Below, piece by piece: positions 35,870-50,100 of a DNA stretch of 64,000 bases (positions are counted from its first letter, which is position 1; every line of letters starts with the position of its first letter). Position numbers and translations under genes: made by a program. The stretch covers positions 36,867,366-36,931,365 of the forward strand of contig NC_088777.1 of the NCBI RefSeq assembly GCF_954871325.1, given 5' to 3'. The DNA is from Gordionus sp. m RMFG-2023. Lineage: Eukaryota; Nematomorpha; Gordioida; Chordodea; Parachordodidae. Under the pieces are notes generated by a model. The model worked only from the letters and a program-made list of their open reading frames with translations, was not told the origin of the DNA and searched no databases.

Positions 35870-37030
35870 TTATCTGTGTAAATTATTGAAGATGTACTAT
35901 AGAAAAATGATAATAGTCATAATCGTTATTTTTGAACGTATTTCTGTCATAATTACTATTTTTAAATTTTTTAAAAGAAATTGGAAAGGTCCTAAAAAAT
36001 ATCTAATTTCTAAAAAATATCTAATTTTTTTTCATTAATATATTTCATTTTTCTTTATAATATAGGTCAATGATTATATGTAAGCTTCCATAAAGACATT
36101 TTCTAAATCATTTATATGTATGCGGTGGGATTAATATAAATTAGAGCGAACAAAAAATTTTCCAAATTAACTTAAAGCAAAATTATTCATTTGAAATTTA
36201 ATACTTTTATTGATATGATTTTAATTTTATAACAAAACAAAATTTTAAATTTATTAAAAATGTTTTTAATATTAAATAATGGATAATAATATTGTTATGC
36301 AAAGCAAACTATAATTAGAGAAAAAAAAAACCAATATTTATGACTGAACCATTTAAATATTCGATTGAGGATTAAAATATTATAATTATGTAAATTAAAA
36401 GTTTCCATATTAATTTTTACCGGATAAACCATTCTCATTCCAAAATTTTCCTCAAATTTCTTTTACAGAACTTTCTATATGACAATCGTCTAAATGTTAT
36501 TTGTAAACTTTTTCAATTTTTTAAGGCAAATGAGTAAAAATAATTTTTCTTTTAATTTAAAATCTTTATTTTCGAATTCAATATTTAAAGTGAAAATTTA
36601 CTAAGTAAAAGTGACAATAGTTATAATTGTATTTTTTTTAAATAAAAAATTTTTGCTACCTCTAGACTTTTTCTAATTTTTTTGAAGCAAATAGGTAAAA
36701 ATATAAATTGTAAACTTTTTAAATTAAGATTTCTGTGAAGATTTATCATAGAAAGTGAAAATTGTCTTAATCATTAGGGAACCTTCTCGCAACGTTGAGA
36801 CAAAGCTAGGATGACTCGGGTAAACCTTAAAAACCACCACTAAACAGAGAAGGAGGAAAAGTAAACAAAAATATATATTGTAAACATGTTTAATTGAACT
36901 TCAGTGAAGATATATACTATAGAAAAGTGGCAATTATTATAATCCTTATTAATAAAATTTTGGAAGTATTAAATTGATTTAGTAAATTTTTAATTTTTTA
37001 ACCAGTTTTAAATCTTTTTACTTTTTTTTT
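35870..37030. repeat. dispersed degenerate repeats upstream of gene 2
   Basis: A unit of about 100 bp built around TGAAGAT-x-TA-x-(C)TATAGAAAA(G)TG-x-CAAT-x-x-TATAAT followed by a T/A-rich tail recurs at about 35889, 36590, 36740 and 36905, with unequal spacing. It could be an eroded tandem array. No coding content. Confidence 0.55.
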
Positions 37031-38032
37031 AGTATATTTCCTAAAACCGAATTAATTATTTAGTGGGATAATCGAAAAATCTATATTTTTGCTTAAACTA
37101 TTTGATATTTGCCACTGTTTTTTTTTTGTAAAAAAAGAGTAGATGCATTATATATACACTTTATTTATGTTATTGGATCAGTTTTTATATTATATTATAT
37201 ATTTCAAGATGAATGTTTAATGTTACTACTATGACAATGATGAAAGATGACTATTATGTAACATCTTGTAAAATTTAAATGTCTCTTATCCTTTAATTTT
37301 TATCAAAAATTGGAAGGAAAAGAATGTTAAGTTCAGCTATCAATTTTACGAACTCAATTTTGCAACTTGTGCGTTATATTATCACAGATTTGTTTTTTGG
37401 GGAAAAAAATTTCCACATTTAAAACTATAAAACTTAAATTATAAATGAGTGAATTGATGGATTATATTTTGAAAAGTTCTCATTTAGGATTGGAAGCAGG
37501 TCCAAAAATAAAATGCCAGAATAAATTCTAAATAAGAAAAAAAATTTAAATTTTTTTAAAATTCAGATCGTAGTGTCACTGGATGGGAGGGGGGTATAGG
37601 GGCTCAAACCCCACTAAAAAATTTGAAGAGCCCTCTGAAAATTATTTATTTTTAGAATATCTTTATAAAAAAGGAAGGTAAAAGAAATGGTAATTTTGAA
37701 TATATTTCCTAAAAATTTTTCATGACAAATTTTTCGAAAATAATTTTTAAAGTTTTTTAATTTTTTTTTAAACATATCCTTGATTTTATAATACAATCAT
37801 ATGCATTTTTACAAGATTTGATCTTTATATCAAGGTCCATTATATTCCTTAACATGTGTCCAAAAAAGTATTATAATATGGCCTTCTAGTTAAATTAATT
37901 AAAAAATATCAAACGCTAATTATATTTTTCGGCCAAAAAATTGTTGTCTTAATTTCAATACATAAATAATAGGTAATCTCTTTTCTAAATATTTTTTAAA
38001 AAAAATCCAGAAATTTAAAAAAAGTAGCCAAA

Positions 38033-38138
38033 ATGTCAGTTTTTTTTAGTGACAGCAAGTATTTTCCAAAATGTGCCTTAATCTTATTATTATCATTCTT
38101 CTTTCATATATTAGGTGAGATTACGGTTCCAGGAGAAA
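38033..38138 (+). CDS. ALP: gene 2 exon 1: start codon and signal peptide
   Basis: ATG at 38033 is in frame with ITVPGE and gives MSVFFSDSKYFPKC, then a hydrophobic core ALILLLSFFFHIL ending LG-E. The later ATG at 38071 is out of frame with ITVPGE. Donor GTATAT, phase 1 as in gene 1. Confidence 0.8.
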
Positions 38139-41100
38139 GTATATAATAATTACTAAATATATAAAATAATTATAATAATATAATAAAATATAGTTATATA
38201 TATATAAATGATTTTAAATTCATTTTGGCAAAATGCAATGAGATATTGATATTGGGGAAAAAAGAAAGGGGGGGGGGGTGGTTGTTGAATATATAAATGT
38301 TATAATCTATCAGGGTTTATATCAATTTTACTTTTGTAATTGCATTATATAATTATTTATTAAAATTTTATTGTCAAAGACGACGCATTTTGGTACGACA
38401 AGGCTTACAAAAGTATTCAGCGAGCAGAAATATTGCGAGGGACACGATGCGGAAAAGAAAAATTATGGCATAATTTTAATTATAAGGCAATGGCCAAAAA
38501 TGTCATATTATTCGTGGGTGATGGTATGGGAATGACTACCATAGCCGCTTCTCGTATACTGAAAGGTCAAAAGATAAATAAGACTGGAGAAGAGACTTAC
38601 TTGATATGGGAAAATTTTCCCAACGTCGCCTTTTCCAGGGTAGTAAATATGATATTAACAATTAAATTTTAATTTTGGTTTTTTCCGAATTAAATTATAC
38701 TTTTTTTTTCATCTTTCTTTAAATTTATAATGTTGTAAGCCAAATTATTTATAGGAAAATAGACCAGGTGTTAGTTACTACTTACTATAGTTACTTAATT
38801 GCTCTACTTTTAGACTTTTTCAGCTAATTTTTAACGGGTTAAACCTAGTTTTTAGTTGAAAACTATGACTTCCCTATTTTTTTTTGTTGTTGAAAATATA
38901 ACCAAAATTTGGAGAAGGAAAAAGTAATACGCCTCAATGCTTAGCTAATTATTCAGTATAGGCCTGTAAATTGAGCCTAATTAGATATATTTTATACAAT
39001 TGCTCCACTATGCTCTTTAGGATAAATGGCAAGGAATAGGTCTAGATTCTTTTAAATATAGTAAAAGGCAAATGATGAATAAAAGTTTATAAAAAAGGAA
39101 AACTTTCAAATTTTTTTTCCATGAGAAAATAATATTTTTGGAAAGAAATAATAATAAATTATTTTTTGTTTGGAATTTGGGGTATTTGTATTAAATTAAT
39201 TAATTAAATTTATCCTCGTAAATGTAAACTTTGAGGGATGGAAAAATAACCGGTTCTTTATAGCCAGTGCTCTTCTTTTCGATCATTGACTTATAATATA
39301 GTTTTTGAAAAACGTAGTGAATGCTGGGTTGGTCTTTTGATGACGGGCTTAAAGCTAGCTTGGACCCAACCGGTATTCAACATCACAACTAAAATGGGCG
39401 CAAAATTATTATTTTAAACACCTAACTTGTCACCTTTAGACGTGTCTCCCACAAAATTTCACTCTCAAGAAAGAGCCATAGACATTTCCCACCAATATTA
39501 TATATGATAAACCGGTGTAATTTTAGAGTTTTATCACATTGTATTATTTGTAATAAATCTCTTGTGAATATAATATATATTTTAAATAAAAATAAGCATC
39601 TCCTAATCTCAAACCATTTTTCAGAATATATATTTTTAAATCTGTATATTTATATTAATAGATCTTCTAATAACATAAGCAATATGCTCGTATGTTTAAT
39701 AACCATGGAAAAAAACCTCTTTTTTTATCACCTTCAAAAATCAAAAAAAAAAAATTATTATGGTATCACCGTTTAAAATAGTTTTCTATTATCTCTGCTA
39801 AAAAAATTTAAAAATGCTATTTACGAGGTTTTTTAATTGGGACTGACGATATTTTCTTTTATCTTTAGAGAATCGATAATTTTTTAAGTTAAAAGCTAGA
39901 GGCAATACCCAGCTCCAGCCTCGAATTTCTCCTCTCGGCAGAACAATTTATAATCTCTATCGTTTCCCGTCTAGGATGTAACATGGTAACACCATCTAGT
40001 TGTGTTGACTATGATAAATTAATAGAGAATAAAGGATGCCACCCATTTCATTGCAAATATTTTTGCGGACTCCAACTTCGCCACAAAGCAATCAACAACA
40101 TCCTACTACAAACTTTTAAAAAAGCTAACATACCAATTACTCTCGAACCAGTTGGTAGCCATAACGACAGTTCTAAATGCCCAGGTGGTAATAATTTAAT
40201 ACCCAGACTAATAGACTTCCGTTAGCTTGGGATTAACTCGTATTGATTTCTCAGCGATATCAAACAATTCACACTTTGCCCTAACCCTCGCCGAAACATT
40301 ACATTTTCATGCCCATATTTACCAACACCTAAGGTATCTTTTGGGACAAGGCTTTTCAGTTAATCAAAAGCCTCGGGGAAAAAATAACTCCACACAGCGG
40401 AGATCCAAATGTGGGGTTTTATCTATGACAGAGAATCTCCTTAGAGACCTTTTTTTATTAATTTATTAAGTTTCTTTTTTTGTAATCCTTTTTAAAATAT
40501 TTTTAATCATATTTTTTAGAAATAATTTTTTTTAAACATCTCTCTCATTTTTTATTCGAGTTGTAAATAGGTATATCACATATCTTTTTTAAATTGAAAT
40601 TTATCTGAATAACCCTACATAGTTAGCGCGAATTAGCAGCAAAATATATAAAAAACACAAAAATGCGGCATATTTTGTATACTGTCACACTAATTATGTA
40701 TGCAGGATAACCCCTCATTCATACTTAGCGTGAATCTGCAGCGGATAATATAATAATACAGCTATTTTGTATAGTTCGTCGTTAATTCGTGCTAACTATG
40801 AATGAAGGGTAATTTGGTTTTCAAATTATCTTTTTTTACCACCACCCCATAACCCCCAAAATTAAAAAAAATTATTGTTTTTAAAAAACTATTATTTTTT
40901 TAAAAACAATTATTTTTTTTATTTTTTAAAAATTATAAACATATGTCGTATTTGGATATGGAATCATGTGGGAATCGGAATCCCCACGTTTTATTCGGTA
41001 TCCTTTTTTTAAATATTTTTTTTAAAAATATTTAAAAAATATTCCGAATCCCCATGAAAAAAAAAATATATAAATACTTTTTCTTCTCTTTTTTACGCAC

Positions 41101-44100
41101 CATATAATTAAGAGGCCAAAATAAGGGATTTAAAAAGAGAACTAAAAAAAAAGTAAATAGTATAAAATTAAGGCATATAATAAATGAAGAAGGGATGAGG
41201 TTAAGACATTTTTGTTTTAAAAAATATTAAAATATATTACTTTTTCTTCTCTTTTTTCGCAGCTGGCACAATATAATTAAAATGCCAATAAAGGGATTTA
41301 ATAAGAGAAAAATTAAGAAATATAATGAAGGAAAAGGGATGGTTAAGACTTTTTTGTTTTAAAAAATATACTTATAAAAAATCCGAATTATTGCAACAAT
41401 TATTCAATGCAATATGGCATTTCGTTGAACATTTAAGCAGCCGAACATTTGTAACGGTTCAGTTTGGTTACGGTTCAGTATATAAAAAATTATAATGGTT
41501 ACGTTTTGGTTACGGTTCTTAAGAAGAAATTTATATAAAGGTTCCGTTCGGTTCAGCTAATTATAAAGGTTTATGAAGGTTCATTACGGTTAGAAATTTT
41601 TTTTTTATTGAAGCAACACCATCTTCCAATTTATTTTTATTATAAACATCTATGAATTATATATAAAAAAATATATAAGTTCAAAATAACTCATTTTTAT
41701 ATATATTATTTGAACTTATAAGTAATATATTTTCAAGTATATATGGATTCCTTTTTGTTCTATGTGACGATAACACAAAAAGCCCTTTCTACAGAAACTT
41801 GTGTTGCGGGAACCGCCAGTACTATAAAAGCACGTTTATATAATTCTAGATATTCAAATTATTTCCATTTCTAAAATATAAGATTCTTTTTACTCCTTCA
41901 AAAAATAATTATATCGGTTCGGTTACGGTTCAGATATTTATAACAAAAATAAATTTTTTAAAAAAATTATTTAAGGGGATTCGGAATCTTATTTTAAAAA
42001 AAAACAATTAAATTATATTTTTTTGCCGCCTTGCTGGCACCAGTTATTTTTTAGAGATATTTAAGGGTTTGACTAAACTGCAAATGCTAAGGTAAACCGC
42101 AAATTTATAGGTAAAATTTTTTGATATATATTCTATTAATTGGAATAAGTTCATTTTCTTATGATATGTATAACTTATAAAAATTATATTATTAGATATA
42201 ATCAATAAAAAATGAATAGATATTAATAGTTGTATTTCCTTTTATCCCATAATAAATAGTTTAAATCCTTTAATAAAAAAAATTAAAAATAATTATAATT
42301 ACATTTTAAATTTCAATAATATTAAATCCGCATGTTGGCGTATTATTATTTTAAGAAAAAAATCAGAGACCTGCAGAGGTACCATTTGCACGGCCCGGCC
42401 CGGTTTTAAATTTTTTAGGCCCGGCCTGGCCCGCATATTTTTTAAAAAAAATTTTTACGGCCCGGCCCGGATTTAAAAATTTAAGGCCTGGCCCGGATAT
42501 TTTTTAAAATTATATTCGACCTGGTATATACAAAAATTCACCTATGAGGTATTTTACCATATTTTTCAGCGAGTATTATCACTTATTATTTAAAAAATGC
42601 ATGTAAAAAGCTAATATTTTGAGAATATTATATTGAATTTATAAAAATTATAAAACTGTTATTTATAAAAATGGATATTTTGAGCATATACTATATTTTA
42701 TATTGCATTTATAAAAATAAAACTAATATTCATAAAAATGGTAATAATAGTTGTCATATACTATATTTTATATTACATTTAAAAAAAATAAAACTAATAT
42801 TTAATTTATAAAATTAGGAAAATATTTTGAGAATATAATATATTGTATTTAATTTACTATTTAATTTATAAAATAAAAATAAATCGCTATTTAAAAAAAT
42901 GCATGTATAATAAATAGTATTTTGAAAATATAATCTAATTGCACAATATTAATATAATTTATTTTATAATATAAATTTTTAACAAAAGAAGATAATTGTA
43001 TTATATAATATTGTAAAAAAAAATAAAGAAAAATGTTGGATTAAAAACTTTCATGACTCAAGGTAATTATAATAAATGAAAATAAATATTTGACAGTTTG
43101 CAAAGTAAAAAACCAGCATGATTGACGAAACCCTATACTCAAGAAAGATATTAAAAATTCACAAATTATCATGAAGAAAGAGAAGCATATCTACCTTTTC
43201 AGGTTGAAGATTACTTCTTCTTTCTTCAAGAATTCTCCCAGTAGTGGAAAAATTCCGCTCACAGCTTCCCTTGAAGCAGGAATTGCCAATACCCGTTTTG
43301 CCAATTTTGCTAAAATAGGAAATTCGCTTTGATGAGCCGCCCACCACTCTAACAAATTATCCACCTTAAATGTTACATCTATTTTTTTATTTATGTAATT
43401 ATAATATTCATCATCGGGTATTGACATATTACCAGAATTACCATCCCCCATTTGTCATAAAACGATTCAGTTTGTTTAACAACAGTCGTAATTTGACTGG
43501 TCGATTATATTTCATTTACTTCCTGAGCTTCTTGTAATTCAATATAATCTTTTATATAGTTTGCCGTCATCTTGCGATCTGTCCCTGACAACATACGTAA
43601 TTGCTTGAATTTGGGACAGAGAAAAAGAGAAATAAAATGATACTTGTGCAAAACAAATTTTTCAATTAAAAAATGCTTTATATTAAGTAAAATCAATTTT
43701 ATTTCTCCTTTTTCGCTTTGAAAGGTATTACAAACTTCAAGAAGTGATATTCCTTTATTTGATTGTTTTGGTAAAATATATTCTAAAAATTTAGATATGA
43801 ATTATAAAAAAATTTATTAATAATACTTGAATATTGGGGCATATTTAAGATATTCCTTTTTTTGATTGTTTTGGTAAAATATGTTGTAAAAATTTAGATA
43901 TGAATTATAAAAAAATATATTAATACTTTGAATAAATTTGCAGGAAATTAATAATTAGATCGATCTGTGGGTGTTAGGTAGTGTTAACCATCACCCAATA
44001 TTATATTAATCATAACTATAATATAATATAATCTTATAACCATTAACTCATAATGTAAAAATTTTTATAAAAAATATTAAGGCCCGGCCCGGGTTTAACA

Positions 44101-47100
44101 ATTTTAGGCCCGGCCCGGATATATTTAAAAAAAAAATTTTAAGGCCCGGCCCGGATATGTTTAAAAAAAATTGGTCTCTGAAAAAAATTACAATTTTTTT
44201 TTGTTTTATATTTTAAAATCATATTATATTATAATTTAAAAAGGTGTTTGACGTGTTTTATATGTTTGACTAAACTGCAAATGCCAAGGTAAATTGCAAA
44301 TGCTTAGGTAAAATTTTTTGACATATTCTCTATATTAATTGGAGTGAGTTCATTTTCTTATGATATGAATAACTTATAAAAATATTATTAGATATAATCA
44401 ATAATAAATGAATAGACATTAATAGTTGTATTTTCTTTTATCTCATATTAAATAGTTTAAATCTATTAATATAATTATCTTAAAAAAAGAATTATAATAT
44501 TATTTTATATTACAATAATATAGCGTATAATTATTTGATTTTTTTTTATGAAATAATAATACGCTAACTTGCAGATTTAATATTGATGAAATTTAAAATG
44601 TAATTATAATTATTTTTAATTTAATTATACTAAAGGATTTAAACTCTTTATTATGAGATAAAAGGAAATACAACTATTAATGTCTATTCATTTATTATTG
44701 AATATATCTAAGAAAATAATTTTTTATAAGTTATTTATAGAATAAGAAAATGAACTCGCTCCAATGAAGAGAGAATATAACAATATTTTTTACCTAAGCA
44801 TTTGTAGTTTACCTTGGCATTTGCAGTTTACCTTGGCATTTTTAGTTTAGTCAAACCGGATATTTAATATGTATTACTTTTATGCTTTAAATCATTAAAT
44901 ACTCGAAGGCAATATTTTGTTTCACACCCGAAAATTCACGGTGTTTTTAAATTTTTCAAAACTTTAATGCGATAATTTTTTATACTTTTTTGAATTTATT
45001 CTATTTATTTCTTTAATTCCATAATCCATAATAACAAAAATAAATACATATTATAAATCCAAAATTTTTACTTAGAAAAAGAAGAATGTCTATTTTTTTT
45101 ATTTCAATTGTGTACGCCTTTCCTCTAATAGGCGATTGGCTACAGAAAATATCCTTTCACTAGAAGCCGAATTTGCCAGGGCTGACAAAATTTTACTCTC
45201 TAATTTTCTCAAAAAAGGAAATAAATTTTCCTGCTTCCAAAACTTCAAAATATTGCCATTGTTATTTGTTTTATTTTTAAAAATTTTATTTTGATAATAT
45301 TGATATTGGTATAATTTTTTAAAAAATGATAAAACACTAAAATATTAAAACTATATAAAAATATATAAAATTACTAAATATAAATATATATTGGCCCTTA
45401 GCCTTTTATAAAAACATTTTGATAAACTCAACTTAAAATTTGTTCGTTGTTATAAATAATTTAGTTTTAACAATCTCTAAATGAGTCTGACCTTATTTGG
45501 CTCAACCTAAAGATACATAGTATTTTTCCTTATTCATAATTGATTTGTAAAAACGGCTAACGCAATATTACATCCAGAAAAAAAAAACCATTATATTTTT
45601 TATATACTGAACCGTAACCAAACTCAACCGTTATAAATGTTCGGGTCCCTGCTTAAATGTTCAATGAAATGCCATATTGCATTGAATAATTGTTGCAATA
45701 ATTCGGATTTTTTATAAATATATTTTTTAAAACAAAAAAGTCTCAACCTCATCCCTTTTCATTCATTATATGCCTTAATTTTATACTATTTACTTTTTTT
45801 AAATTCTCTTTTTAAATCCCTTATTTTGGCCTTTTAATTATATGGTGCCAGCCGCAAAAAAAGAGAAGAAAAAGTAATTATATTATTTTATTTTTTATTA
45901 ATGGGGATTCGGAATATTTTTTAAATATTTTTGGGATTCCGAATCCCACATGATTCCATTTCCCAATACGACATATATATTTAAAATAACATGTAAACTA
46001 TTTGTAAAATAAAATTTATATAAAAACTATATTAAATAAAATAATAATTAAACATTTAATTAGGTATGATCAACGGTGCTTATAGACCCATGTATGGATA
46101 ATTATTTTTTTTTAAAACAATTATTTTTTTTAAAAACAATTAATTTTTTTAAAAACAATTATCTTTTTTAAAAACAATTTTTTTTTTTTAAATTCAATTT
46201 TTTTTATTAAAATTCATATACAAATATGATAAAATATTATTTAAAAATTAATAAAATATGTCATATATCAGTTTAAGTTAAAAAAAAGATTGATACATTT
46301 TATAAAAAGAAAAAAAAACATTTAAAAAAAAAGAAGAAAAATATCAAATGGCGAGGTCGGGTCATGATGTTTTAAATATTTGATAATTAGATCTAATTAT
46401 AGATGGGGCGATTTCTGCTTGAGTTTGTAAAATGGAGAAAGGTATGATTTTTTATTGATTTGGATATTATTTGAATAAATCTAAAGCCGCTTGTCCAAAG
46501 CAGGCTGATGTAGCTGCTATGGGAACAAAATGGTTATCACACATTAGGTGTGAGTATTTTATATTTTTTTAGAGATTCGGCTCTGTTGGGGATCATGGGA
46601 ATTATTAGATGGAGCCATGGGATCAATGCAGGTAAAATCTCACATTAAAGGCTTTCCTATGAAAAAAGGTACAACGGTTTTCCCGTCAGGGCGTTTTTTA
46701 TCTAAAAAGGATGTAGGTTCTAAAATATAGGGAAAATTGACTTTATTTAAAAAAGAAGCTATTATTTCATTCATTTTATAATGTCGGCTGACTTTTATTT
46801 AATAATATAATTTATATTATTAAATATCTATTAAATGAACTAAAAAGAATGAGCAACATATATAAAGATCAAGAAATCATAAAATTCAAAAATATTTTGA
46901 TTCGGAGAAAAACTTTAAGGTATTTAGACGTAACTGATTTTTGAATAATAATTGAAAATTCGATATTTAAGACTCAACCTAAGGCACGCCGTAGTTTTTA
47001 TTTTGTCTATAACTTGTTTTATCTATTAATTAGAATAGAAAAACTGATTGATGAATTAATAATGACTAATCATGCCTTACATATAGTTCATTGCTTCTAT

Positions 47101-50100
47101 AATCTTCCTTATAACATGTCAATCTAACAATTTATTTTTATTTTTCCAGTGATTTTTTTCTTTAAGCTAACTACCAAACGGGTTGAAGCACTAAAAAGTA
47201 TGAAATACGCACTAATTATTGACATAAATATCAGCGATAATGCTTATCTTTATTGACTTTACCCTTAAGGTATGATATTATAGTTTGCTTTTGGTTCGTA
47301 ATTCGGTTAATTCTTTTGTGGCTGGCAAAATTGATTTAAGAATTAATAAGTAAGCGCTAAATATTAACGGACACCAGATAGTTATAACTTATATATTATC
47401 ATTTCTAGCATGATGCTAATTTTGAAATTTCTTACCAATATTTATTTTCCCCTTTAAACCATCTACCAAACAGAATAAAACAATAACGGTTCTAATAAGG
47501 CCCTATAATAGTTTGTTTTAAGTTTCAGATTTTTCTAAAAACTTCTAACTTCACGTTTAAAGCATGACTTCGTAGTTTTCATTTTGTTTATAACTCAGTT
47601 CTTCTTGTGGTTATATTTTTTATTGAGTAATTATAAGTACCTGTCAGGTATTAAATTATATCCCATGACAGATATATAGTTTTTTAAAAATATTTTAAAT
47701 TCTAACATAATGCCAATTTTTTTCTTACTTTACCAAAAGGAATAAATGAATTTACAATTGAGCACTAAACATTGATAAGATTTTCAGAATGTCTTTAAAT
47801 AGTAATGTTGGCCAAAATTTTGTTATTAATAATTTTTTCATTATGTTAGCTACTATACTTGTTAAAGTCAGACGTTAATAAAGCCAAAATATTGGCATAT
47901 TTTAGAATTAGTACTTCCAATTGTTCCAACTATAACGGAGATGATATAAAGATAGCCACGGCGGAAAATAAATAAATATATAATATCTTTTTTAGGAGGG
48001 GCCCATCTCCGGATGAAAAAAGTTTTAAAAATTTTACCCCCCCCACCCCCCCCCCCCACTTGTCCCATGAATAAGTCCTGGCTACGCCACTGATCCCAAC
48101 CCCAAACCATATCTCTCAAACCTATCATTAACCATAGTCCATATATCTGTAACCTTTAATCCTACTTGTTTAACTTAAAGTTTATTTCATTCAATTAAAA
48201 GATTTCTTTGAGTTGGGTTATTATCGCAAACCCTATACCAAGAAAAAGAGAAAAGAAAGGATGAAAATAAAGTAAATATAGCTTTTCTTTAGCCACATAA
48301 TGTTATTTTTCAATCTAATTAGCACGTTATGATGACACTATGCTTTTGAATAAAATAAATTCACTATATGTGTTTGAAAAAGTTCACTATTTGACTAAAA
48401 AAAGTTATAAAAAGGGGCCAACGCAGTCTAAGCTCTAGAAAAATAAAATCATTTTCTGAAAAATATAACATATTATATAAGACTTACAACACTGATCACC
48501 AAGTATCAGATTCAGCCGGCACTGCTACAGCTATTCTTTGCGGAGTTAAAACAAAGATGAGGGTCATTGGCATAAATGATTCTTGCACGGTTAGACAATG
48601 TGATTCGGTTGAGGTTTCAAGGATTAAATGTTTATCGGATTGGTTCATCACTCAAGGTTTTGTTTTATTTTCACCTCCTTTTTTGAAATGGTATATATTT
48701 TTTTTTATAATATAAGAGGAATTACTTTAGGGGAGAAATATAATTGAAATTTAATTTTTATAAGAATTATATGTTGATTATTCCTTTTTAGGATATCTAA
48801 AATTTATATTAAAAATGGTGTCATATACTCAATACCAAGTTCCATCCACCAAAGCCTTGTACACCCCCCCCCCCTTCCCCCGGCCGGCTAATGACTTTAC
48901 CCTTCTGAAAATTTTTACCACTATTTCCATAATTCTTCCCACTGTCCTCCCTGAAAATGATTTCTTAGTCCTAATTAACTCATATATACACTAGCATTGG
49001 AATCCCAAATAATAATTATATTATTAATATAAGATAATCAAGAAATATAATGACAATTGCATCATAAAAACATGATAATTAATATAGCAAATATATAATG
49101 TTTGTATAACTTGTATAATGAAAAGCTTAGATGCTTACAGTGTTTTAAACGCTACTTTTAAAAGTAGCGCGCTATCGCTACCGCTATTTTATAAAAAAAG
49201 TAGCGCGCTATCGCTACCGCTATTTTATAAAAAAAGGTAGCGCGCTATCGCTACCGCTATCGTTTTCAAATGAGTAGCGCGCTATTAGCTACTTTTGAAA
49301 AAAAGTAGCTAAAGCTACTTTTTACGCTACTTTGATTTTTTTTTAAATATTTTTTTTTACTTAACTTTATTTCCACAAATAAAATATTGATATAAAAACA
49401 TGACTATAATTTGTTACATATATATATATAATTTATTTATTATTGCACTTTAATAATAATAACATTTCGGTACTGTCATCCTCAAGTCTAGAGCGACGAT
49501 CAGAAAGTATAAGCTTTGCCATACTAAATAATCGTTCAGCACTAGCACTTGAGGGCAACGCAGTTAAACAAACTTTTTATATGAAAATAATCATCAAAAA
49601 TATTTAAATTAGTATTTTTAGATTTAAAAAAAGCATCTAGAGGTTCAATAATATTATTATTATTATTATTTATTTCAAAAAAATCGTCTATGGAAGGCTG
49701 CGGTTTCGATCTTGCTATAGTATCGTGGTTAGGCATGCCATTTTTTAACGTTACCGTCAGCCTATCAAGTTGCCTTTTAGATTCAGTCAAATTAACTATG
49801 GCCAATTTAACTTGAAACTAGGATGAATGATAGCAGCTATTACATTATCATCATCATACAGATCTGGAAATCTAATTTATTTCATCCTCTTCCTGTTCTC
49901 CATCTTCAATATTTTTGTCAGGAATATTACTAGTATTGTTATTATTATTATCTTCCCCAAATATTCTATATTATTTATATCATATTATAAAAAAATTATA
50001 ATAAATTTAAAACCTGAAGGTTTTCAGGAAATTAGACCCATTATCCGTAATCATCTTACAAACCTTGTTTTGAATTTTGTAAGACCTATGGATTTCTGCA

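Larger units (their letters stand above)
40937..45983. mobile_element. large inverted repeat, arms about 500 bp, enclosing nested elements
   Basis: The left arm (about 40937-41520: GGAATCATGTGGGA, GGCATATAATAAATGAA, ATGCAATATGGCATTTCGTTG, GTAACGGTTCAGTTTGGTTAC) recurs as reverse complement at about 45585-45983. The left arm contains an extra partial duplication. Inside lie a hAT C-terminal relic (45112-45250), a foldback MITE with a half copy, and a complete hAT insertion. The arms may be long ends of a hAT whose transposase relic is the one at 45112, or a foldback element. No outer target duplication identified. Confidence 0.75.

Noticed and set aside
38071-38112. ATG at 38071 followed by a hydrophobic run, as an alternative start of gene 2
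   Set aside because: It is out of frame with ITVPGE and exon 2. The ATG at 38033 is in frame and yields a normal signal peptide.
39504-39776. 90-codon plus-strand frame
   Set aside because: Asn/Ile/Lys/Tyr-rich translation of AT-rich DNA without motif, and no counterpart in gene 1.
46480-46740. Less AT-rich segment that might be an exon
   Set aside because: No frame stays open, no similarity to a family I know, and no splice arrangement links it to gene 2.
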